A stretch of 9,524 bases of DNA. Source: Akkermansia sp. GTDB taxonomy: Bacteria > Verrucomicrobiota > Verrucomicrobiia > Verrucomicrobiales > Akkermansiaceae. The DNA lies in assembly GCA_017379255.1 (NCBI GenBank), contig JAFNWZ010000333.1:1-9524 (forward strand), in the 5' to 3' direction. Below are positions 1 to 6,430 of this stretch, one piece after another. Below the pieces are notes generated by a model that saw only the letters and a program-made list of their open reading frames with translations, was not told where the DNA came from and did not search any database. A program made the position numbers and the translations under genes. Position 1 is the first letter of the stretch, and each line of letters opens with the position of its first letter.

Positions 1-31
1 ACCGCATGGGACACCTGATTTAAGCCAGGCA

Positions 32-64
32 GGAGAAAAGCGCGGAGCCCCCGCGCTTTTCTCC
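32..64. terminator. Perfect bidirectional hairpin terminator upstream of ftsH
   Basis: The arms at 32-45 and 51-64 are perfectly complementary over 14 bp (right arm CCGCGCTTTTCTCC) around a 5-nt loop. The stem has a GC core (GCGCGG/CCGCGC) flanked by A4 on the left and T4 on the right. It therefore reads as A-tract, GC stem, T-tract on either strand, the form of a bidirectional intrinsic terminator. A further T5 lies at 81-85. It probably ends transcription of a gene whose 3' end lies at or left of the window edge and insulates the ftsH promoter. Confidence 0.7.
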
Positions 65-109
65 GCGCTGCGCTGACTCCTTTTTCCGCCTTTATGGCAC
101 AGAACATCA

Positions 110-148
110 TTTCTAAATAAGCACAGCTGCGGTAAAATCTGTAAAAAT
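110..148 (+). promoter_or_regulatory. Possible ftsH promoter region
   Basis: An AT-rich stretch offers two overlapping -10 candidates: TAAAAT at 133-138, with a weak -35 TTTCTA at 110-115 (17-nt spacer), and an extended form TGT-AAAAAT at 140-148 without a clear -35. Either would give a short leader of roughly 10-20 nt before the ATG at 165. No Shine-Dalgarno sequence is present between here and the start codon. The choice between the two cannot be made from sequence alone. Confidence 0.35.
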
Positions 149-164
149 ACCGCCAATCCCCGAT

Positions 165-2492
165 ATGTCTGACCCGAACAAACAGCCCAACAAATCCCCA
201 CTCCCCGGTAATCCCCCCAACTGGGGTGTCATGATTCTCATGACCGTCATCGTCGGTATCCTCATGGTCGCCTTTGTGTTTGACGGCGCACTGGCATCTC
301 CCGGTCGCGTCATTTCCCTGGAGCAATTTACCAAGGATTACAAAGGTGGCAAGGTAGTGCTGAACCAGCCCAAGGAATTTCCCATTGAGGTCACGCTGGA
401 TGCCAGCTCCTCTGAAGGTGTCATCACCGCTTTCGAATACCGCAATCTGCCGCAGTTCCCCAAGGCTGCGTTCTACATGCCCTTCACCGATTCTGACGAA
501 GTGCGTTCGCTGTGCAACCGATTCGGCATCACCACCACCACGCGTGTGGAAACAACCCCGCAGGCACTGGAGCTGCAGGGAGACCGCATCTGGTCCACTG
601 AGGAATTTGCCCGCATGGGTGCAGAAGGCCGCATCATCACCAGCGCCAGCAGCCCGGTCATCTATGAAGCATCCGGCCAGGGGGTCATTGTGGGTGAATA
701 CCGCCTTGCCCCCATCAATAAGGCAGAGCTCAAGGATCTGGAGCCCGTGCGCGTGGAGTTCAACCCGGCCTTCCAGGGTGAACAGGTGCGCAACCTGCTG
801 GGCAACAAGGTCAGATACATTGTTGAGAGCAACACCTGGAGCATGTTCCTCATGAACGTGCTGCCCTTTGCCATTGTGCTTCTGCTGCTCTTCTTCTTCT
901 TCCGCGCGCAGAGCGGAGGCCCGGGCGGCGCCATGAAGTTTGCCCGCAGCCGCGCCCGCCTGCTCGACCCCAACCAGAACAAAGTCACCTTCAAGGATGT
1001 GGCCGGTATCTCTGAAGCGAAGGAAGAAGTGTGGGAAATCGTGGAATTCCTGCGCAATCCCCAGAAGTTCCGTAACCTGGGCGGCACTATTCCCAAGGGC
1101 GTGCTCATGGTAGGGCCTCCCGGCACGGGTAAGACCCTGCTGGCACGCGCCATTGCAGGCGAAGCAGGCGTGCCGTTCTACACCATTTCCGGCTCCGACT
1201 TTGTGGAAATGTTCGTAGGTGTGGGTGCCAGCCGCGTGCGCGACATGTTCGCCGAGGCAAAGAAGCACAGCCCCTGCCTCATTTTCATCGACGAAATCGA
1301 TGCCGTGGGGCGTCACCGTGGCCATGGCGTAGGCGGTGGGCACGATGAACGCGAGCAGACCCTCAACGCCCTGCTGGTGGAAATGGACGGTTTTACCGCC
1401 AATGAGAATGTCATCGTGATTGCCGCCACCAACCGCGTGGACGTGCTCGACCCCGCCCTGCTGCGCCCCGGCCGATTTGACCGCCAGGTAACCGTGAACC
1501 TGCCCGATGCCGCCGGCCGCGAGCAGATTCTGCGCGTGCATGCCCGCAAGGTGAAACTTTCGCCAGATGTGGATCTGGGGCCGATTGCCCGCGCCACCAC
1601 CGGTTTCTCCGGCGCAGAACTGGCCAACCTCGTGAACGAGGCCGCCCTCATTGCCGCCCGCCACAACAAGCCCACCGTGCAGCAGGCAGACCTGGAAGAA
1701 GCCCGTGAAAAAGTACGCTGGGGACGCGAACGCCGCTCGCTGGAAATCTCCGACAAAGAGAAGTACATGACCGCCGTGCACGAAGCAGGCCATGCCGTGT
1801 GCCTGCTCAAGACCGCACTGGCCAAGTCCCTGCCCCTGCACAAGGTCACCATCATTCCCCGTGGCCCGGCGCTGGGTGTCACCATGATGCTGCCGGACGA
1901 AGATAAACACAGCGAATACAAGAGCGAGCTGCTGGACTACATTGTCATGGCCATGGGTGGCCGCTGCGCTGAGCTCGTCGTCTTCGGAGATGTTTCCGGC
2001 GGTGCCCGCGGCGATATCCACCAGGCAACCAGCATTGCCCGCAAGATGGTCTGTGTCTACGGCATGAGCGAAAAGCTCGGCCCCATCGAATACGGCACCA
2101 ACCACAATGAGGTATTCCTGGCCCGCGACATTTCCCAGACCACCCGCAATTTCTCCGAGCACACCGCGCAGATTATCGATGAGGAAATCCAGCGCATTGT
2201 GACCGAGAACTACAACCGCGCCGTCACCATCCTGACCGAGAACCAGGACCGCCTGAAACTCATTGCAGACAAGCTCATCGAGTTTGAAACACTGAGCGGC
2301 AAGCAGGTGGCCGAGCTGCTGGAAACCGGCGAGATGAGCGATCCGCCTGTGCGCCAGCTGCCCCCGCCCATGCCCATGGATGAGGACGCACCCACCGACC
2401 TCCAGACGCCGGATGACGAGCCGCCTGCACCGCAGGAAGAAACGGCTGCCGCCACCCCTGAAGAAGAAAAGAAAGAAGACACGACCCTCTAA
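165..2492 (+). CDS. ftsH: ATP-dependent zinc metalloprotease FtsH
   Basis: Membrane-anchored AAA+ protease that extracts and degrades misfolded membrane proteins and selected cytosolic regulators. Domains in order: short cytosolic N-terminus; TM1 about 21-40; periplasmic domain about 45-225; TM2 about 229-247; AAA+ domain with Walker A GPPGTGKT (317-324), pore segment FVGVGA near 350, Walker B LIFIDEID (372-379) and the second region of homology with arginine fingers near 434-440; protease domain with zinc motif HEAGH (539-543) and probable third ligand D617 in [11 protein letters not shown]. The catalytic set looks intact. At 775 residues it is longer than E. coli FtsH (about 644). The excess lies in the periplasmic domain (about 180 residues against roughly 70) and in an acidic, proline-rich tail from about 726. 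The ATG has no Shine-Dalgarno site, but the TM1 context supports it. rsfS follows after 23 nt. Confidence 0.97.
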   Translation: MSDPNKQPNKSPLPGNPPNWGVMILMTVIVGILMVAFVFDGALASPGRVISLEQFTKDYKGGKVVLNQPKEFPIEVTLDASSSEGVITAFEYRNLPQFPKAAFYMPFTDSDEVRSLCNRFGITTTTRVETTPQALELQGDRIWSTEEFARMGAEGRIITSASSPVIYEASGQGVIVGEYRLAPINKAELKDLEPVRVEFNPAFQGEQVRNLLGNKVRYIVESNTWSMFLMNVLPFAIVLLLLFFFFRAQSGGPGGAMKFARSRARLLDPNQNKVTFKDVAGISEAKEEVWEIVEFLRNPQKFRNLGGTIPKGVLMVGPPGTGKTLLARAIAGEAGVPFYTISGSDFVEMFVGVGASRVRDMFAEAKKHSPCLIFIDEIDAVGRHRGHGVGGGHDEREQTLNALLVEMDGFTANENVIVIAATNRVDVLDPALLRPGRFDRQVTVNLPDAAGREQILRVHARKVKLSPDVDLGPIARATTGFSGAELANLVNEAALIAARHNKPTVQQADLEEAREKVRWGRERRSLEISDKEKYMTAVHEAGHAVCLLKTALAKSLPLHKVTIIPRGPALGVTMMLPDEDKHSEYKSELLDYIVMAMGGRCAELVVFGDVSGGARGDIHQATSIARKMVCVYGMSEKLGPIEYGTNHNEVFLARDISQTTRNFSEHTAQIIDEEIQRIVTENYNRAVTILTENQDRLKLIADKLIEFETLSGKQVAELLETGEMSDPPVRQLPPPMPMDEDAPTDLQTPDDEPPAPQEETAAATPEEEKKEDTTL

Positions 2493-2515
2493 CCCCCCTT
2501 ACCGACACACACAAC

Positions 2516-2875
2516 ATGAACAGCAAACAACTCGCCTTTGCCTGCGCCCAGGTGGCTTGCGACGCCAAAGCCTCCGACATCGCCATCTACGACCTGCGCG
2601 GCACATCCTCCATCACGGATTTCGCCGTGGTATGCACTGCCACCTCTGTGCCGCATCTCCGCGCCATCATGGGCGATGTGGACAAGGAAGTGTGGGAAAA
2701 ATACGAAATCTCACCCGTTTACGCCGAGCGCACGCCCAATGCCCTGTGGTGCGTGCTCGACTACATTGATGTGATGCTCCATGTCATGGCCGGAGAGACC
2801 CGCGAATTCTACGAGCTGGAAACCCTCTGGAAGCCGGAGAACCGAGTCGAGTGGAACGATGGCGACCAAGCCTGA
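2516..2875 (+). CDS. rsfS: Ribosomal silencing factor RsfS (DUF143/Iojap family)
   Basis: Small cytosolic factor that binds ribosomal protein uL14 on the 50S subunit and blocks subunit joining, reducing translation when nutrients fall (family knowledge). The 119-residue length is normal. Family signatures are visible: the DLRGTSSITDF segment (26-36), the ATS...HLRAI stretch (42-51), the core WCVLDYIDVMLHV (78-90) and REFYELETLW (96-105), followed by a short acidic C-terminus. It starts 23 nt after the ftsH stop with no promoter or Shine-Dalgarno site visible in the gap, so it is probably cotranscribed with ftsH. A strong terminator follows 24 nt after its stop. In many bacteria rsfS lies beside nadD, which is not seen here. 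Confidence 0.95.
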   Translation: MNSKQLAFACAQVACDAKASDIAIYDLRGTSSITDFAVVCTATSVPHLRAIMGDVDKEVWEKYEISPVYAERTPNALWCVLDYIDVMLHVMAGETREFYELETLWKPENRVEWNDGDQA

Positions 2876-2899
2876 TTTTTCACCCCACCTGTTTGATGC

Positions 2900-2934
2900 A
2901 TACCGCCCAGCTCTTGCGTGGGCGGTATTTTTTT
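2900..2934 (+). terminator. Strong rho-independent terminator of ftsH-rsfS
   Basis: A perfect 10-bp stem (ATACCGCCCA at 2900-2909 with TGGGCGGTAT at 2919-2928) with a 9-nt loop is followed directly by T7 (2928-2934). It is directional: reading the minus strand, the hairpin is not followed by a T-tract. Its U-tract overlaps the stop codon (2933-2935) of the convergent ankyrin-like gene, so the two units meet with no spacer. Confidence 0.92.
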
Positions 2935-4132
2935 ACGGCTGGCAGCAGGCGTTGCAGGAATTCTCCCATGTCAGGATATAATACCCATGCTGCTCCATAA
3001 GCTTCACCACGCGATTCCGCAGCTCTGCATCGAATCTTGGCAGCAGCGATTTCGTTTTGGCAGAAGGAACGGCCCCATGTTGCAATAGTACACTCAGAAC
3101 CTCCAGATACCCCGCTGCATCTTCGTTATCATGGTACATATTCTGCAGAGCCATCACGCAGACATCCAGGGTGGAATGTCGGAAAAATTCCGGCAAGTCC
3201 CGCGCGATATCAGGTTTGAAGGTCTGGCCGTGTACGTTATGTCCCAATGAGAGCAACCAGCGTACCGTGTCGGGCAATGGCCTGGTCCGGCTTGCCACGA
3301 ACTGCAGCGGAGAGCACTCAAAATAAGGGGCGAGAGACTCTGTCGGCACCGGTAGAAAACCATCTGCTACCAGTTTCTGCAGCGTGGGCAGCGCCTCGGC
3401 AGAATTCAGCAATAGTGTCAGAGCTTTCTGTTGATCAACCTGATACCCGTGGCGCAGGAACCAATCGAAAACAGCAGCTCCGACATCATCGGAAACCAGC
3501 AGTGTATGGCGCACGGAATCGAGCAGCTTGTGGGGAGGCAGGCAATGAATATCAACGCCCCGGGAATACAGCCAGTCCAGCATCTCAAGGCGCTCCGCTA
3601 CAGACAGTTCATTTCCCAGGGGATACGTGGCATACGCCAGAGCGGACAAAACAGAGCGCGAAGCAACCGGCTCCTTTAAATCTGATGCCTTATCAAGTAA
3701 CAACTTGAACAACTTTACATCCTGCTTTATGAGGGCATAAAGGGCCATGCCTACGGGTATTTTCTGCTCTGTCCCTTTTGTCAGAAACGCATGCAAAAGC
3801 TCCCGGTGAGGCCCCAGCGTGTCCCTGGAGTATACATCTGCCGTGAGTCGGAGTGCCAGCTTTACCATCCATGGCGTTTCTTCGCCATCATCCATCCCGT
3901 TCAGTTCCCAGAGCTGGGACATCTCGTCCCGGTATAACAGCACAGCCCTGGTTGCCAGGAAGTCATCGTAATCCGTCAGAATCCGGGCTTCTTCAGCAGT
4001 CAGGCTGGCATGCGCAACAGGCGGCCCGCCCCAGCGCCAGCTGTATAACCAGCAGGCGGCGACAGCCACACTCACACCATATATTCCTAGTGAAATCACA
4101 CTTCCCCAACGGATGAACCTCTGCAGTTTCAT
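2933..4132 (-). CDS. Envelope-anchored protein with degenerate ankyrin-like repeats
   Basis: A 399-residue protein that I cannot assign to a named family. The N-terminus has basic residues (KLQRFIR) and a hydrophobic segment about 9-30 that contains a lipobox-like VAAC with Cys27, so it is either a lipoprotein or a single-pass membrane anchor with the rest outside the cytoplasm. The remainder is alpha-helical with repeated ankyrin-like units of the form 'xxLLxxGxxV': LDWLYSRGVDIH (185-196), FDWFLRHGYQVD (222-233), LQKLVADGFLPV (251-262), VRWLLSLGHNVH (290-301) and LSVLLQHGAVPS (346-357). Such repeats normally bind proteins. Three cysteines cluster near the C-terminus (CNACC, 393-397). The ATG at 4132 was chosen because it overlaps the upstream stop as ATGA and precedes the hydrophobic segment; an upstream extension would overlap the pseudokinase gene. 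Base composition looks more AT-rich and codon use less biased than in neighbours. Confidence 0.8.
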   Translation of the reverse strand: MKLQRFIRWGSVISLGIYGVSVAVAACWLYSWRWGGPPVAHASLTAEEARILTDYDDFLATRAVLLYRDEMSQLWELNGMDDGEETPWMVKLALRLTADVYSRDTLGPHRELLHAFLTKGTEQKIPVGMALYALIKQDVKLFKLLLDKASDLKEPVASRSVLSALAYATYPLGNELSVAERLEMLDWLYSRGVDIHCLPPHKLLDSVRHTLLVSDDVGAAVFDWFLRHGYQVDQQKALTLLLNSAEALPTLQKLVADGFLPVPTESLAPYFECSPLQFVASRTRPLPDTVRWLLSLGHNVHGQTFKPDIARDLPEFFRHSTLDVCVMALQNMYHDNEDAAGYLEVLSVLLQHGAVPSAKTKSLLPRFDAELRNRVVKLMEQHGYYILTWENSCNACCQP

Positions 4133-4857
4133 TTCATGTAAGCGGCTGAGACAAGTGCTTTTTCGCCCGTCTGAATACGCAGAATCTCCATCTGCAGGCG
4201 AGTAAGTTCCTCGTTGAAATACACCGGGGTGAGCGGACGCCACGTCCCGGTGCTCTGCATGTGTTTCATCACGATGCGCAGATGAGCCGCCAGCGGGCTG
4301 TTCATATCCAGCAGAGGTTTGATGAGGCGGCTGGCCTCGGAAAGATAGCGCATGCTTTCATGGCGGGGGCGGGAGCCGGCCTGGGCCATATTGTCAAAGC
4401 GGAAATTGATTTCCATCAGGTAGGCATGCTCCAGCGCAAAAGGCACGGAAGCAATTCGCTCAATATCCAGATAGATACACACGCGGCAAAGCTGCTGCAG
4501 AAGCCCGCAGATCACGCGCGACGGCAGCACGCGCCCATTGCTCACCATCATATCCAGCGGCTCCCCCTTGATGCGCTCCATGGCCAGATGCCATGTACCA
4601 TCAGCCTGCAGCAGCTCCAGCGGCGCGGCAATGTTCGGGTGCTCCAGGCGCGCCTGCAGGCGGGCCGTTTCCACAAAGAACCGAACTTTATGGTTATCCT
4701 GCATGGCGGCCGGGCGCAGGCTGCGCACCAGCACCTCGCGGCTCATGTTCTTCTGAGTGGCGGCATAAGTAACCGTATCAGCATCCTCCGCCACCACGGA
4801 GGTGAGGATATACTGCTGCGCCACCACACTGGGCAAATCGTATGAGGAATAGGGCAT
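4129..4857 (-). CDS. Degenerate Ser/Thr protein kinase-like protein (probable pseudokinase)
   Basis: A 242-residue soluble protein with a recognisable but decayed bacterial (Hanks-type) kinase fold. The N-lobe pattern is visible: the Gly-loop equivalent SVVAEDADTVTYAA (20-33) lacks its glycines; the VAxK position reads VLVRSL, with Arg45 replacing the ATP-binding Lys; the alphaC Glu is probably Glu64 (FFVETARL); LEHPNI (71-76) matches the usual LxHPNI; MERIKGEPL (93-101) matches the hinge 'MEyvdGepL'. Where HRDxKxxN and DFG should follow (about 137-160) there is neither motif. The C-lobe is short and ends in WRPL (207-210), recalling the 'RP' before the last helices. No membrane segment is present. 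ATP phosphotransfer is unlikely; a scaffold or regulatory role is inferred. The ATG at 4857 lies 9 nt after the fucosidase stop; a TTG two codons earlier is the alternative. It overlaps the next gene by ATGA. Confidence 0.75.
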   Translation of the reverse strand: MPYSSYDLPSVVAQQYILTSVVAEDADTVTYAATQKNMSREVLVRSLRPAAMQDNHKVRFFVETARLQARLEHPNIAAPLELLQADGTWHLAMERIKGEPLDMMVSNGRVLPSRVICGLLQQLCRVCIYLDIERIASVPFALEHAYLMEINFRFDNMAQAGSRPRHESMRYLSEASRLIKPLLDMNSPLAAHLRIVMKHMQSTGTWRPLTPVYFNEELTRLQMEILRIQTGEKALVSAAYMK

Positions 4858-4866
4858 GGGCAAAAA

Positions 4867-6306
4867 TTAACCGTCGTATCCAAGTTTCAGCACAGGCAGA
4901 CCTTCCACTGCATGATGCCAGGCCTCTGCCGGAATCACAATATCCAGATAAAACTGCGGCTCACCGCCCTCAACATGGTCTTCCACCCGCTCCATGGAGA
5001 CATCGCAATCGGGCTGCCCCAGAATCGTAGGGTAAATGGCATTCACCTGGTTGGCCGGGAAGCTGATGACATAATCCATTTCCTCCTCCCCCGGCACACG
5101 CTTGGGCAGGAACAGGTAAATGTCATCCCACACCACAGATGCCGTGATTTCCTCCGGCAGATCCAGCGCATCCTGCGGCAGCGGGCGGCTGTTGTAGATG
5201 GATTCACCATTCACCTTCATCCATGCGCCCACGCGCTTGAACACCTCCACAATCCCCTCCGGAATCGAGCCATCTGCCTTCGGGCCGATATTGAGCAGCA
5301 GATTGCCACCCTTGGCAGCGCATTCCTGCAACTGGTAGATTATCTTCTCCGGTGATTTGTAAAAACGGTGGTCATCGCGGTGGTAGCCCCAGCGGTTGCC
5401 CACCGTCATGCAGGCTTCCCAATCGCGGCCGGGATACCCCTCACGCGGAATGCGCTTCTCCGGGGTGGAAAAATCGCCTTTGGTGAAATCCAGCGCCTTG
5501 GTATCGGCAGAGGGGTCAAATCCGCTGAAAGCGTACAGACGGTTGTTGAAAAGCACCCCGGGATTCGCATCGCGGCAGGTCTGCATCAACTCCTGCGCCT
5601 TCCAGGCCTCACCGGAAAGGTTCCCCTGCGAGTAATCCCACCACATGATATCAATGGGTCCGTAGTTGCGCACCAGATGCCGCACCTGGGTATGCAGGTA
5701 GTCCTGATACGCGGCATGGTTGCGCGGAATCTGCTTCTCCTGCAGCATTTTTTCCTGCCCGGTGGGATAACACAAATCCGGGCAGATGGTATTGTCATAA
5801 TCCTGCTGGTGCCAGTCAATCACACTGTGGTAAAAGCCCACGCGCATGCCGGCGGCACGGGCAGAATCGGTGAACTCCTTCACGATATCGCGCCCCAGCA
5901 GAGCCCCGCTGCAATATTCCGAATTCGGGGCATCGAACAAGGCAAAACCCTCGTGGTGCTTCGTTGTCAGCACCATGTAGCGGCAGCCCGCCTCTTTGGC
6001 CAGCGCAGCCCAGGCCTCGGTGCACCCGGGCTCTGGCCGGAACAAGGGCAGCGTCTCCGCCGCGTAGGTATCCGTATCCAGCCCGAGATTGCATTGAATC
6101 CACTCGCCACCACCGGGGATTCCCTTGAACTCACCCGCCAGACCAGAGTACAAGCCATAATGGATAAACATGCCGAACTTGGCATCACGCCACCACTGCA
6201 TACGGGCATCGCGCACCTCCTTGCTTTCCGCAGCAGCTCCGCCCTGCACCGTGGCAAACATCATCAATCCACTCACTAACGCCAGAATGACTCTCCGTAC
6301 TCTCAT
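4867..6306 (-). CDS. Secreted alpha-L-fucosidase, glycoside hydrolase family 29
   Basis: Retaining exo-glycosidase that releases terminal L-fucose from glycans such as mucin O-glycans, blood-group antigens or fucosylated milk oligosaccharides. A signal peptide (basic MRVRR, hydrophobic core about 6-19, likely cleavage after AAA at 24-26) directs it to the periplasm or beyond. The GH29 catalytic barrel spans about 32-370: FGMFIHYG (44-51), TTKHHEGF (114-121), GFYHSVIDWH (157-166), the probable nucleophile D224 in IDIMWWDYS, DFSTPEKRIP (278-287), WEACMTVGNRWGY (296-308) and NLLLNIGP (335-342). The acid/base residue is less certain, with E283 and E297 as candidates. A C-terminal beta-rich region follows. 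The ATG at 6306 was preferred to one 8 codons upstream because that one lies inside the promoter spacer and its added MTICYTQS would spoil the signal peptide. Length from this start is 479 residues. Confidence 0.93.
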   Translation of the reverse strand: MRVRRVILALVSGLMMFATVQGGAAAESKEVRDARMQWWRDAKFGMFIHYGLYSGLAGEFKGIPGGGEWIQCNLGLDTDTYAAETLPLFRPEPGCTEAWAALAKEAGCRYMVLTTKHHEGFALFDAPNSEYCSGALLGRDIVKEFTDSARAAGMRVGFYHSVIDWHQQDYDNTICPDLCYPTGQEKMLQEKQIPRNHAAYQDYLHTQVRHLVRNYGPIDIMWWDYSQGNLSGEAWKAQELMQTCRDANPGVLFNNRLYAFSGFDPSADTKALDFTKGDFSTPEKRIPREGYPGRDWEACMTVGNRWGYHRDDHRFYKSPEKIIYQLQECAAKGGNLLLNIGPKADGSIPEGIVEVFKRVGAWMKVNGESIYNSRPLPQDALDLPEEITASVVWDDIYLFLPKRVPGEEEMDYVISFPANQVNAIYPTILGQPDCDVSMERVEDHVEGGEPQFYLDIVIPAEAWHHAVEGLPVLKLGYDG

Positions 6307-6312
6307 GCTCTG

Positions 6313-6341
6313 AGTGTAACAAATAGTCATTCCCTTGTCAA
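6313..6341 (-). promoter_or_regulatory. Fucosidase promoter, predicted to give a leaderless mRNA
   Basis: Reading the minus strand, a perfect -35 TTGACA (6341-6336) is followed by a 17-nt spacer and an extended -10, TGT-TACACT (hexamer 6318-6313). Only 6 nt separate the -10 from the ATG at 6306, so transcription should start at or next to the A of the start codon. An upstream in-frame ATG at 6330 lies within the spacer and so cannot be in this transcript. The strong match suggests high basal transcription; no operator repeat is evident. Confidence 0.85.
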
Positions 6342-6384
6342 TTCTGCAGACGCGGCAGAATCAGACATGCGGCAGGAAATAATC

Positions 6385-6413
6385 TTGCGCGGCAGGAGAG
6401 AATCTGCTACCCT
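6385..6413 (+). promoter_or_regulatory. Helicase gene promoter
   Basis: A partial -35 TTGCGC (6385-6390), a 17-nt spacer and an extended -10 TGC-TACCCT (hexamer 6408-6413) precede the helicase ATG at 6431 by 17 nt. The transcript would have a leader of only about 10 nt, with no Shine-Dalgarno site in it. An AGGAGAG at 6394-6400 lies upstream of the predicted start point and is too far from the ATG to serve as one. Confidence 0.55.
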
Positions 6414-6430
6414 CTTGCAGCCCTTTTGCC

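Noticed and set aside
1..23. Possible 3' end of an upstream gene (...GHLI-stop at 21-23, or ...AWDT-stop at 16-18).
   Set aside because: A terminator directly follows, so a gene probably ends here, but fewer than eight codons are visible and two frames compete; product and frame cannot be supported.
4133..4243. 37-residue N-terminal extension of the ankyrin-like protein.
   Set aside because: It would lie wholly inside the pseudokinase gene and bury the membrane anchor; the ATGA overlap at 4132-4129 is the better start.
4261..4845. 194-codon open frame on the plus strand opposite the pseudokinase.
   Set aside because: Low-complexity His/Gln/Arg-rich composition typical of an antisense shadow; no promoter and no domain; the minus-strand frame has kinase landmarks and operon spacing.
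4858..4892. Separate leaderless promoter for the pseudokinase (TAATTT hexamer 6 nt before ATG 4857).
   Set aside because: The hexamer matches consensus at only 3 positions, has no TGn extension and no -35 at 17-18 nt, so operon read-through is more likely.
5368..6279. 303-codon open frame on the plus strand opposite the fucosidase.
   Set aside because: It is the antisense of a clear GH29 gene in GC-rich DNA; no coherent domain.
6307..6330. Upstream ATG giving an 8-residue longer fucosidase.
   Set aside because: It sits between the -35 and -10 elements, so it would not be transcribed, and it worsens the signal peptide.
6394..6400. AGGAGAG as Shine-Dalgarno site for the helicase.
   Set aside because: It lies 30 nt before the ATG and inside the promoter spacer, so it would not be in the mRNA.
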